From the NCBI GenBank assembly GCA_050516505.1, contig CP191518.1, positions 1,240,001-1,304,000 of the forward strand: a DNA stretch of 64,000 nt, written 5' to 3'. Under the pieces are notes generated by a model. It made no database searches. It had not been told where the DNA came from and worked only from the letters and a program-made list of their open reading frames with translations. The first letter of the stretch is position 1. The number at the start of each line of letters is the position of its first letter. Origin of the DNA: Scandinavium ludwigii_A. GTDB taxonomy: Bacteria > Pseudomonadota > Gammaproteobacteria > Enterobacterales > Enterobacteriaceae. Shown here one piece after another: positions 25,148 through 33,366 of the stretch. A program made the position numbers and the translations under genes.

Positions 25148-26233
25148 ATGGCAGGAAACACAATTGGACAACTCTTTCGCGTAACCACCTTCGGCGAATC
25201 CCACGGTGTGGCCCTCGGCTGCATCGTGGACGGTGTGCCGCCGGGAATCCCTCTGACGGAAGCTGACCTGCAGCACGACCTCGACAGGCGTCGTCCGGGA
25301 ACCTCGCGTTACACCACGCAACGCCGCGAACCGGACCAGGTGAAAATCCTGTCCGGCGTGTTTGAAGGCGTCACCACCGGCACCAGCATTGGCCTGCTGA
25401 TTGAGAACACCGATCAGCGCTCCCAGGATTACAGTGCGATTAAAGATGTCTTCCGTCCGGGCCACGCTGATTACACCTACGAACAAAAGTACGGCCTGCG
25501 CGACTATCGCGGCGGTGGCCGTTCTTCTGCTCGCGAAACCGCGATGCGCGTAGCGGCAGGGGCGATTGCCAAAAAATACCTCTCAGAAAAATTCGGCGTG
25601 GTTATCCGCGGTTGCATGACCCAAATGGGTGATATTCCCCTGGAAATCAAAGACTGGAGCCAGGTGGAACAGAACCCGTTCTTCTGCCCGGATCCGGACA
25701 AAATCGATGCGCTTGATGAACTGATGCGCGGCCTGAAAAAAGAAGGCGACTCGATTGGCGCGAAAATCACTGTGGTTGCTGACGGTGTGCCGCCGGGCCT
25801 CGGTGAGCCGGTCTTTGACCGCCTGGATGCCGACATTGCGCACGCGCTGATGAGCATTAATGCGGTGAAGGGCGTGGAAATCGGCGATGGCTTTGACGTT
25901 GTTAACCTGCGCGGCAGCCAAAATCGGGACGAAATCACCAAAGAGGGTTTCCAGAGCAACCATGCCGGTGGCGTACTGGGCGGCATTAGCAGCGGGCAGC
26001 AAATCATCGCCCACATGGCGCTGAAACCGACCTCCAGCATTACCGTGCCGGGCCGCACGATCAATCGCTTTGGTGAAGAAGTCGAAATGATCACCAAAGG
26101 TCGACACGATCCGTGCGTTGGGATTCGTGCGGTGCCTATCGCAGAAGCGATGTTGGCGATCGTGCTGATGGATCATCTGCTGCGCCAGCGCGCGCAAAAT
26201 GCGGATGTGACCACAACGCTGCCTCGCTGGTAA
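25148..26233 (+). CDS. aroC: Chorismate synthase
   Basis: A 361-residue enzyme of the shikimate pathway that converts EPSP to chorismate with reduced FMN, acting as a tetramer in the cytosol. Family signatures are visible: GESHGVALGCIVDG near residue 15, RPGHADYTYEQKYG near 104 and DYRGGGRSSARETA near 120, with the catalytic His residues in the first two. ATG at 25148 is preferred over a GTG one codon before because it gives the E. coli start and better spacing from GGAG. First of a run of closely spaced genes to yfcL. Confidence 0.97.
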   Translation: MAGNTIGQLFRVTTFGESHGVALGCIVDGVPPGIPLTEADLQHDLDRRRPGTSRYTTQRREPDQVKILSGVFEGVTTGTSIGLLIENTDQRSQDYSAIKDVFRPGHADYTYEQKYGLRDYRGGGRSSARETAMRVAAGAIAKKYLSEKFGVVIRGCMTQMGDIPLEIKDWSQVEQNPFFCPDPDKIDALDELMRGLKKEGDSIGAKITVVADGVPPGLGEPVFDRLDADIAHALMSINAVKGVEIGDGFDVVNLRGSQNRDEITKEGFQSNHAGGVLGGISSGQQIIAHMALKPTSSITVPGRTINRFGEEVEMITKGRHDPCVGIRAVPIAEAMLAIVLMDHLLRQRAQNADVTTTLPRW

Positions 26234-26257
26234 GCCTTTCCAGGGAAACGCAGGAAA

Positions 26258-27082
26258 ATGAAAAAAATCGTCATTGCGTTGCTGGCTTTACTGGCCAGTC
26301 ACGCGGGGGTTGCCGCCACGCCGTGGCAAAAAATCACCCAACCAATTCCGGGCACTGCCCAGTCGATTGGTTCTTTTGCCAATGGTTGTATTGTCGGCGC
26401 GGAAGGATTACCGCTGCGCTCCGATAACTATCAGGTAATGCGGACCGATCAACGTCGTTACTTCGGTCATACGGATTTGATTCTGTTCATTCAGCGTCTC
26501 AGCAATCAGGTACACAACCTGGGGCTGGGAACGATGTTGATTGGCGATATGGGGATGCCCGCGGGCGGACGCTTTAATGGCGGTCACGCCAGTCATCAGT
26601 CCGGGCTGGACGTCGACATTTTCCTGCAACTCCCGCAGACTCGCTGGACTTCGGCACAGCTGTTAAAACCGCAGGCGCTGGATTTAGTGGCCGCTGATGG
26701 CAAGCGTGTGGTGCCGTCGCTGTGGTCGCCAAAAATCAGCGCGCTGATTAAACTCGCCGCCAAAGATAACGACGTGACGCGTATTTTCGTCAACCCGGCG
26801 ATTAAACAGCAACTGTGTCTGGATGCGGGTACTGACCGCGACTGGCTGCGTAAGGTGCGTCCGTGGTTCCAGCATCGTGCCCACATGCACGTGCGTCTGC
26901 GTTGTCCGGCGGGGAGCCTCGAGTGTGAAGATCAGGCGTCACCTCCTCCGGGTGACGGCTGTGGCGCTGAGCTGCAAAGCTGGTTCGAGCCACCGAAACC
27001 GGGAACAACTAAACCTGTGAAGAAAACGCCGCCACCGTTGCCGCGTTCCTGCCAGGCGCTACTGGATGAGCATGTCCTTTAA
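26258..27082 (+). CDS. mepA: Murein DD-endopeptidase MepA
   Basis: A 274-residue periplasmic LAS-family zinc peptidase that cuts D-Ala-DAP cross-links of peptidoglycan and is insensitive to penicillin. A signal peptide ends near GVAATP. Zinc ligands are in GHASHQSGLDVDIFL (near residues 110-120) and HRAHMHVRL (near 206-211). Paired cysteines at the C-terminus fit the disulfides of the E. coli enzyme. The stop overlaps the yfcA start by one base (TAATG). Confidence 0.96.
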   Translation: MKKIVIALLALLASHAGVAATPWQKITQPIPGTAQSIGSFANGCIVGAEGLPLRSDNYQVMRTDQRRYFGHTDLILFIQRLSNQVHNLGLGTMLIGDMGMPAGGRFNGGHASHQSGLDVDIFLQLPQTRWTSAQLLKPQALDLVAADGKRVVPSLWSPKISALIKLAAKDNDVTRIFVNPAIKQQLCLDAGTDRDWLRKVRPWFQHRAHMHVRLRCPAGSLECEDQASPPPGDGCGAELQSWFEPPKPGTTKPVKKTPPPLPRSCQALLDEHVL

Positions 27083-27891
27083 TGGAACATTTCACTGAGA
27101 TATTTATGGTGTCACCGCTGTTGCTGGTGGCACTTTTCTTTATCGCACTACTGGCCGGGTTTATTGATTCCCTGGCAGGTGGCGGCGGTCTGCTGACCAT
27201 TCCGGCATTGCTGGCGGTCGGTATGTCACCGGCTAACGCCCTGGCGACCAACAAATTGCAGGCCTGCGGCGGGTCACTGTCGTCTTCGCTCTATTTTGTT
27301 CGTCGAAAAGTGGTCAGTCTGGCAGACCAAAAGCTCAATATTTTGATGACGTTCGTTGGTTCGATGAGTGGCGCATTGCTGGTTCAGCATGTGCAGTCAG
27401 ATATTTTGCGTCAGATCCTGCCGCTGCTGGTGATTGGCATCGGCTTGTACTTCCTGCTGATGCCCAAGCTCGGAGAAGAAGACCGTCAGCGCCGTCTGCA
27501 CGGGCTCCCCTTTGCGCTGATCGCCGGGGGCTGTGTCGGTTTTTATGACGGCTTTTTCGGCCCTGGAGCAGGTTCATTTTATGCGCTGGCGTTTGTGACG
27601 CTGGCCGGTTTTAATCTCGCCAAATCTACCGCGCACGCAAAAGTGCTGAACGCCACCTCAAATGTCGGCGGTTTACTGCTGTTTATCATTGGCGGCAAAG
27701 TGATTTGGGGGACCGGTTTTGTGATGATGGCAGGACAATTTTTAGGGGCGCGAATGGGATCGCGACTGGTGCTCAGCAAAGGACAAACGCTGATCCGGCC
27801 GATGATCGTCATCGTTTCGGCGGTGATGAGCGCGAAACTTCTTTATGACAGTCACGGGGCGGAGATCCTCCAGTGGTTGGGAATTCATTAA
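27082..27891 (+). CDS. yfcA: TauE/SafE-family membrane transporter YfcA
   Basis: A 269-residue protein of about eight helices, family TauE/SafE (DUF81), probably exporting small organic anions or sulfur compounds; the substrate is unknown. Repeated family motifs are FIDSLAGGGGLLTIPALL near residue 27 and FYDGFFGPGAGSFY near 150, with ATNKLQ and AHAKVLNATSN. Same length as E. coli YfcA. Overlaps mepA and epmC by one base each, so it is coupled to both. Confidence 0.93.
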   Translation: MEHFTEIFMVSPLLLVALFFIALLAGFIDSLAGGGGLLTIPALLAVGMSPANALATNKLQACGGSLSSSLYFVRRKVVSLADQKLNILMTFVGSMSGALLVQHVQSDILRQILPLLVIGIGLYFLLMPKLGEEDRQRRLHGLPFALIAGGCVGFYDGFFGPGAGSFYALAFVTLAGFNLAKSTAHAKVLNATSNVGGLLLFIIGGKVIWGTGFVMMAGQFLGARMGSRLVLSKGQTLIRPMIVIVSAVMSAKLLYDSHGAEILQWLGIH

Positions 27892-28439
27892 TGCAACAAC
27901 AACACCATTTTCAGCAGCTGATCGACATTTTCGATCGCTGTTTTGCTGATGATTTTAATACCCGTCTGATTTCAGGCGAAGACGAACCGATCTATCTTCC
28001 TGCTGATGCCGATGCACCGTACAACCGCATCGTCTTTGCGCACGGCTTTTATGCCAGCGCTCTGCACGAGATTTCGCACTGGTGCATTGCCGGTGCCGAG
28101 CGTCGCAAGTTGGTGGATTTTGGTTACTGGTACTGCCCGGACGGACGCGATGCGAAAACGCAGAGTCAGTTCGAAGATGTGGAAGTGAAACCACAGGCGT
28201 TCGACTGGCTGTTTTGCGTCGCCGCAGGTTTTCCGTTCAACGTGAGCTGCGACAATCTCGAAGGGGATGTTGAGCCTGACCGCATCGTGTTCCAGCGTCG
28301 GGTTCATGCGCAGGTGATGACGTATCTTGCAGAAGGGATCCCGGCACGTCCGGCGCGCTTCATCGCGGCATTACAAGATTACTATCAAACGCCGACGTTA
28401 ACGGCGGAACACTTCCCTTGGCCGGAAGATCTAAATTGA
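27891..28439 (+). CDS. epmC: Elongation factor P hydroxylase EpmC
   Basis: A 182-residue enzyme that hydroxylates the beta-lysyl-lysine of elongation factor P, the last step of EF-P modification after EpmA and EpmB. The metal-site motif HEISHW (near residue 54) and later Glu (QFEDVEVKPQAFDW) are conserved. The start MQQQHHF at 27891 overlaps the yfcA stop; an alternative six codons upstream lies inside yfcA. Formerly YfcM. Confidence 0.93.
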   Translation: MQQQHHFQQLIDIFDRCFADDFNTRLISGEDEPIYLPADADAPYNRIVFAHGFYASALHEISHWCIAGAERRKLVDFGYWYCPDGRDAKTQSQFEDVEVKPQAFDWLFCVAAGFPFNVSCDNLEGDVEPDRIVFQRRVHAQVMTYLAEGIPARPARFIAALQDYYQTPTLTAEHFPWPEDLN

Positions 28440-28448
28440 GGAAAGAAG

Positions 28449-28727
28449 ATGATCGCAGAATTTGAATCGCGCATTCTGGCGTTAATTGATGACATGGTAG
28501 AGCACGCCAGCGACGATGAACTGTTTGCCAGCGGCTACCTCCGCGGCCACCTCACGCTCGCGGTCGCAGACCTCGAAGCGGGTGACGATCACTCTCCGGA
28601 AGCGGTGTACGAAAAGGTGACCCAGAGCCTGGAAAAAGCGATTCACGCTGGTGAACTCAATCCGCGCGATCAGGCGTTGGTGCTCGGCATGTGGGACACC
28701 CTGTTCCAGCAGGCAAAATTTAAGTAA
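28449..28727 (+). CDS. yfcL: YfcL family protein
   Basis: A 92-residue acidic cytosolic protein of unknown function (MIAEFESRILALIDDMVEHA), the same length as E. coli YfcL. It starts 9 bp after epmC behind GAGGAAAG and ends the aroC-yfcL gene run. A REP-like element and terminator follow, and then the accessory island starts. Confidence 0.92.
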   Translation: MIAEFESRILALIDDMVEHASDDELFASGYLRGHLTLAVADLEAGDDHSPEAVYEKVTQSLEKAIHAGELNPRDQALVLGMWDTLFQQAKFK

Positions 28728-28739
28728 GACCACAAAAAT

Positions 28740-28769
28740 GTAGGCCGGGTAAGCGCAGCGCCACCCGGC
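28740..28769. repeat. REP (palindromic unit) element
   Basis: GTAGGCCGGGTAAGCGCAGC followed by GCCACCCGGC: a hairpin of the enterobacterial REP class, in the 3' untranslated region of yfcL. Such units stabilise upstream mRNA. It marks the junction of core genes and island. Confidence 0.8.
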
Positions 28770-28777
28770 GAAACAGA

Positions 28778-28808
28778 AGCCCCCGATGACAAAATCGGGG
28801 GCTTTTTT
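28778..28808. terminator. Bidirectional terminator between yfcL and the GH88 gene
   Basis: AGCCCCCGAT-GACAAA-ATCGGGGGCTTTTTTA: a 10-bp stem with a T run on the plus strand. On the minus strand it lies directly after the hydrolase stop and could end that operon too. Confidence 0.85.
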
Positions 28809-28809
28809 A

Positions 28810-30000
28810 TTACCAGTACAGCGGCCAAATCTGACGCAGGCGCGCCATCGCTTCGAGATAGAAATAGTCGCCCCAGCTACAGCACTGATCCACGCCTTTA
28901 CCGCTCGCCATGTGATAGACCGAATGCTTGAGCAGGCCTTCGCATGCCTCGTCGTCGCGAGCGAGATAGTTTTCGGTGAGAGATTTCATGATGCGCAGCG
29001 CCATTTCTTCGTAATGGGCGCGATGCGGATCCAGCGTCGGCAGGGCCTTCACCAGTTCCAGCAAGCCACAAACGGCGATGGCCGCAGCGGAGCTGTCGCG
29101 CACCGCATCGGTTCCCAGCAGCGCTAAATCCCAGTGACAAACTTCATCTTCCGGCAGGCGGTTGAGGAAGTAGTGTGCCAGACTGCGCGTCAGTTCGACC
29201 ATGCTGCTGTCGCCGGTGTGCAGGTAACTCAGCATAAAACCGTAAATTCCCCACGCCTGGCCGCGAGACCAGCAGGATGTGTCGCTGTAGCCCTGGTGCG
29301 TGTTGCCAAAGCGCGGTTCGCCGGTCACCACGTCCATATAGAAGGTATGATACGTCGAGGCATCTGGTCGCACGATATACCGCGCAGCCTGTTCAACATG
29401 CGCTGTGGCGGCGTCGGCATAGCTCGGGTCGCCGGTTTGCTCACTGGCCCAGTACAGCAGCGGCAGGTTCATGTTGCAGTCAATAATCATCCGGCCTTGT
29501 TGCTCGGGATCGTTCAGATCGCCCCACGCCTGAATGATTTTCGCCGTTGGGTTAAAGCGTTCCATTAGCGTATCGGCGGCCTGTAATGCCGTGCGGCGCG
29601 CAGCGTCATCACCCGTCAGTCGCCACGCGCTGACGCAGGAAAGTGAGTACAAAAAGCCCAGGTCATGCGTCGCGGTTTCAATGCGTTTCTCAATGCGTTC
29701 AGCAAACGAGGGCAGGGTGCGCTCCGCGGCTTCACGGAAACGCCCTTCGCCGGTCATCTCCCACGCCAGCCACAGCTGTCCGGTCCAGAAGCTGGTAGTC
29801 CACTCCACATTTTTTGTCCGTGGCCAGACGCCGTTTTCGCAGGCTTCACCGGGGAAGCTGTCGCCGAAAGCGGCAATGTTGGTATCCAGTTTTCGCGTAA
29901 TACGCGTCAGGGCGGCGTCCAGACTTTGACGCAGTGCAGGCCGGTCGATGGCATACAGCTCAACGGGGCGCAGCGGCTCGGTAACAACAGAACGGGTCAT
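28810..30000 (-). CDS. GH88 unsaturated glucuronyl hydrolase
   Basis: A 396-residue (alpha/alpha)6-barrel enzyme of glycoside hydrolase family 88, which hydrates the double bond of 4,5-unsaturated uronic acids left at the non-reducing end by polysaccharide lyases, releasing them. It matches the Bacillus UGL pattern along its length. Candidate catalytic residues are Asp113 (THDLGFLYSLS) and Asp174 (MIIDCNMNLPLLYWA); also seen are NTHQGYSD, WSRGQAWGIYGF, RDSSAAAIAVCGLLEL and CSWGDYFYLEA. No signal peptide, so it is cytosolic. It starts 9 bp after the MFS gene with AAGGAGA before the ATG: last gene of the operon. Exact sugar not known. Confidence 0.88.
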   Translation of the reverse strand: MTRSVVTEPLRPVELYAIDRPALRQSLDAALTRITRKLDTNIAAFGDSFPGEACENGVWPRTKNVEWTTSFWTGQLWLAWEMTGEGRFREAAERTLPSFAERIEKRIETATHDLGFLYSLSCVSAWRLTGDDAARRTALQAADTLMERFNPTAKIIQAWGDLNDPEQQGRMIIDCNMNLPLLYWASEQTGDPSYADAATAHVEQAARYIVRPDASTYHTFYMDVVTGEPRFGNTHQGYSDTSCWSRGQAWGIYGFMLSYLHTGDSSMVELTRSLAHYFLNRLPEDEVCHWDLALLGTDAVRDSSAAAIAVCGLLELVKALPTLDPHRAHYEEMALRIMKSLTENYLARDDEACEGLLKHSVYHMASGKGVDQCCSWGDYFYLEAMARLRQIWPLYW

Positions 30001-30009
30001 GACTTCTCC

Positions 30010-31290
30010 TTAATGACTTTTTGCAGGTGCAATGGATACCGCGTCCAGCGTCTGTGCGTCCTCAGGATAAGGATCGCGGGCAGAGCGGCAGCGTGAAAGG
30101 GTAAGTGTGGAAACCAGGGTGAAGAACAGGGCGCAACAGCCCATCATCAGATAGGTCTGCTCGAAGCCAATTTTGGCGTACAGATAGCCCGCAGGCGGCG
30201 CGACGACGACAGAGCCGACGTAAATCATCGCCTGGTAACCGAGCAGGTACATGGTGGCATTGACCTTTTTATGGAAATGCTCGGCGATGTATTTGAAGAC
30301 TGAAATCAGCAGCAGCGCGATTTCCATGCCGTACAGCGGTTTAATGATTGAAATCGCCAGCGGATCGGTGGTCAGACCGGAGGCAATCAGGCGTGCGCCG
30401 ACCACCAGGCCGCAGAGCAATAATCCTTTTTTGGCGCCGAACTTGTTCACCAGCATCGGGATAAACATCATCATCACGAACTCGGTGCCGGACTGGATCA
30501 TGCTCAGGTAGCCGTACCACGCGTTGCCTTGTTCTTTGGTGGCAAAGAACGAGACGAAGTAGCGTGGGAACTGCTGTTCGGCGACAAACATCATCCACGC
30601 CACGCCTGCGACATACAGGCTGAACATCCAGAATTTGCGGTTCTTCATTAGCGTGACGACATCGCTGAAGACGATTTTGTTGTCGGCAATCACGTTGTTA
30701 CTGCGCAGCTGTTCGTCGCCGATTTTCAGGCTGATTAATACCAACAGCATCAGTACGGACGTCCCGCTGCTGACGAGGAAATTCGCCAGCGGCGTGAGAT
30801 TGAACAGCACGCCAGAAAGCGATGCCGCCAGCGCCCAGCCGAGTGACCCCCACATCCGTATGCGGCCAAACTCGAGGTTGTACAGGCGACTGAAGCGGTC
30901 AGCATAGGATTCTGACGCCGCCACGCCGGCGTACCAGCCGAGGCTGAGATACAACGCGCCGATAATGATCCCGAGTGTGGTGTGGCTTAGCAGCAGCGGC
31001 TGGTAAACGAAGATAAAGAACGGCGCCATCAACGCTGAGACCGCGCAGACGAAATAGAGCAGCCATTTGCTCATGCCGATTTTGTCCATGATATAGCCGT
31101 AAATCGGCTTCATGATCACTGCAAACACGCCGTTAATGGCGAATACGCTGCCGATGGTGATGCTGTCCAGACCCACTTTTTGGCTCAGCCACAGTGCGTA
31201 AAGTCCGAAGCTGGAAGACCAGGTAAAGAAGTAGAGAAAGATAAAGCTGCTCATCTTAATTTGCGCGCTGCGCGGGGTCGTCGCGGTCAT
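30010..31290 (-). CDS. LacY-like MFS oligosaccharide:H+ symporter
   Basis: A 426-residue permease with 12 predicted helices, of the oligosaccharide:H+ symporter branch of the major facilitator superfamily (LacY, RafB type). Support: N-terminal FLYFFTWSSSFGLYALWLSQ, the loop PIYGYIMDKIGMSKWLL in place of the MFS A motif, and ESYADRFSRLYNLEFGRIRMWGSLGWA, which is like the LacY stretch around its substrate Glu and Arg. It would import the oligosaccharide for the two neighbouring cytosolic enzymes. GAGGATATC precedes the start and it sits 10 bp after the DUF2264 gene. Confidence 0.82.
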   Translation of the reverse strand: MTATTPRSAQIKMSSFIFLYFFTWSSSFGLYALWLSQKVGLDSITIGSVFAINGVFAVIMKPIYGYIMDKIGMSKWLLYFVCAVSALMAPFFIFVYQPLLLSHTTLGIIIGALYLSLGWYAGVAASESYADRFSRLYNLEFGRIRMWGSLGWALAASLSGVLFNLTPLANFLVSSGTSVLMLLVLISLKIGDEQLRSNNVIADNKIVFSDVVTLMKNRKFWMFSLYVAGVAWMMFVAEQQFPRYFVSFFATKEQGNAWYGYLSMIQSGTEFVMMMFIPMLVNKFGAKKGLLLCGLVVGARLIASGLTTDPLAISIIKPLYGMEIALLLISVFKYIAEHFHKKVNATMYLLGYQAMIYVGSVVVAPPAGYLYAKIGFEQTYLMMGCCALFFTLVSTLTLSRCRSARDPYPEDAQTLDAVSIAPAKSH

Positions 31291-31300
31291 GATGATATCC

Positions 31301-33139
31301 TCACTCTTTCGGCAGTTCAGTCAGGGAAAATTGGGTTTTCTGCGTGGCCGACGTCAGATGAATAACGCCATGCTCAACGCTGACCTCCGGGATGCAGGCG
31401 ACGTCGAAGTCCGGCGGATCTCCAGCCCAGACGGCGCTCATCAGCAAATGTGTTCCGGGTGATAATTCACCGCGAAGTACCGGCACGGCGGCGCGGTCGG
31501 CAAATAACAGGTTGCTGTTCGGCGGGGTTAAAACCACTTCGCCATGACGGCGTTTTTCGCTTAAGCACATAATGACGCTGGTATCGTGCTCGCCAGTCAG
31601 ACGGCTGGTTCCTGCGTCCAGTCGTTGTTCCGGCAGCGGACGGGAATTGATGCTGAAGCCGCCTTCGGCGCAGTCCAGTTCGCGTGCGGTTTTTAGCCGA
31701 TGAACGCGAACCTGCCAGTCGCCCAATGCGACCAGCCAACTATCCACGCTGACGTCGTGCCAGGGCAGCCAGCGGCTGTAAATGTAATTGTCATGCACGC
31801 TGACCTGCTGGCACTCACGACGCCCGCGCCAGTAGTTGTCCTTTTCACTGAGCAGCAGCATCGAGTCTGGCGAAGCGTGCGCCAGCCCAAAGCGCCCGCG
31901 TTCGACGTTAAAGGCATAACGCGTCGAGTAGGCAAATTTGCAGTACTTCGCTTCGGTGTTGACGAAGTTGTTCCGCTCCAGCTGGCCCGAGGTCAGCATC
32001 CATAAATGATTTGGCTGATGGACGAGGATCTGTGCGGCTTTTGGGATGGCGTACGGCGTATCGCGTGGCGGCAGCGGTGCTTCGTTGGCCTGCCAGAAGG
32101 CGCTGTTTTCGCCTAATGCCAGCACCAGCACCGTTTTCAATGCCCAATACGGCGAGCCCGGTGCGTTATAGTCTTCGGCCATGATCAGGTTTGGATAGCT
32201 GTAGCCAACGCTCAGGATGCCGTCGCGGTCAAACGGTTGCTGTTGTTGCCACCAACGCAAATGGCGTAACACCAGCCCTTTGATAATGCCTGGCGAATAG
32301 ACCTCCAGCCCGGTAAACGCGGCGGCGCTCCAGAATGCGGCTTGGGCAAAGCGGTAGGTTAGACTGCGGCCAAATGGGACTGCGGCGCCGTCGTCGTCAA
32401 AGAAGTGAATAAAGTCAGCGGCAAACACGGTGGCGCGTTCGCGTAACGTGGCGCAGCGCTGAGGATCGACCTCTTTCATCAGTTGGGAATAAATCAGGCC
32501 GTAGAAGTGAAAACCCATTGAAATGTAGTAATCGCGTGGACGTTCAGGGCCGTCGCTGTACCACCCGTCGCCGAGCCAGTAATGTTCCATCGCTGCAAAA
32601 TGACGCTCAATGGTTTCGTGGTTGACGGGCATTCCGGCGTGATGAAAACCGATCTGCACCAGAATGGGAAAGAAGTGCCAGTTGTTGTCAGGAATGGTGG
32701 CGGTTTCACTTTGCTTCAGCCATTGCCACAGATGCTGCTTTTCCTGCTCGTTGAAGTGCGCCAACAGCGGCTGATGTGCCAGCGCCAGCAGCAGACCGTA
32801 GGCGGCCATTTCCACCACCCGCTGATCGTTTTGGCCGATTTCACCCCAGTATTCCGGGTGCGCCGGGTGGGTGCCGTTTTTAATGGCCTGAATATACAGC
32901 GACAGCTGCTCAGGTTCCTGACCACCCGCCAGTAACGGTGTGACGCCCCATAATAAACGGGAGAACGCTTCCATATTGGCAATGCGCTGGCCGTAATGGG
33001 TGGTGAAATTCGCCAGGTCCACGCCGCTGTGATTATTTTTTATATAAGGCGTGACGGCATTCAGCATGTCATTCACCCATTGGGTGAGGTCACTTCTCTG
33101 TTGTAAGGGGTTATCAGCGTTAATATGTTCAGGTTGCAC
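31301..33139 (-). CDS. DUF2264 family protein, probable uronic-acid glycoside enzyme
   Basis: A 612-residue cytosolic protein without signal peptide that I assign to DUF2264. The N-terminal two thirds is helical and Trp/His-rich, as in an (alpha/alpha)-barrel (NWHFFPILVQIGFHHAGM, GWYSDGPERPRDYYISMGFHFYG-type stretch near residues 197-219), and the last third is beta-rich. As I recall, some DUF2264 proteins belong to GH154 beta-glucuronidases, which would fit the GH88 partner; this is tentative. It is first in the operon, divergent from the AraC gene, and likely acts on the imported oligosaccharide. Confidence 0.72.
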   Translation of the reverse strand: MQPEHINADNPLQQRSDLTQWVNDMLNAVTPYIKNNHSGVDLANFTTHYGQRIANMEAFSRLLWGVTPLLAGGQEPEQLSLYIQAIKNGTHPAHPEYWGEIGQNDQRVVEMAAYGLLLALAHQPLLAHFNEQEKQHLWQWLKQSETATIPDNNWHFFPILVQIGFHHAGMPVNHETIERHFAAMEHYWLGDGWYSDGPERPRDYYISMGFHFYGLIYSQLMKEVDPQRCATLRERATVFAADFIHFFDDDGAAVPFGRSLTYRFAQAAFWSAAAFTGLEVYSPGIIKGLVLRHLRWWQQQQPFDRDGILSVGYSYPNLIMAEDYNAPGSPYWALKTVLVLALGENSAFWQANEAPLPPRDTPYAIPKAAQILVHQPNHLWMLTSGQLERNNFVNTEAKYCKFAYSTRYAFNVERGRFGLAHASPDSMLLLSEKDNYWRGRRECQQVSVHDNYIYSRWLPWHDVSVDSWLVALGDWQVRVHRLKTARELDCAEGGFSINSRPLPEQRLDAGTSRLTGEHDTSVIMCLSEKRRHGEVVLTPPNSNLLFADRAAVPVLRGELSPGTHLLMSAVWAGDPPDFDVACIPEVSVEHGVIHLTSATQKTQFSLTELPKE

Positions 33140-33245
33140 GAGGCCCTCCCGTCAGACACGAGAAAATTAAACGTTATTGTTATTGGACTTTTACCGCGAC
33201 TGAATCTGGCGGCGAAACCAAGCCTAGCCGCTTTTCTTTCAATGT

Positions 33246-33267
33246 CTGAGTGAGCAGGTTCACATAA
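33246..33267. promoter_or_regulatory. Candidate CRP site in the island's divergent promoter
   Basis: The core AGTGA-N6-TCACA (33249-33264) differs by one base from the CRP consensus and lies between the divergent regulator and operon, about 110 bp before the DUF2264 start. Catabolite control is plausible for a sugar locus. The match alone is modest. Confidence 0.4.
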
Positions 33268-33366
33268 ATGAACCGCTATTTTAAATTTGCTGGATTTTCC
33301 CCGTACGCAGGGTAATAAATTGCAAACCGTAGGCTAAAAACTTAATTCTGTTGTCATGGTGGCTGA

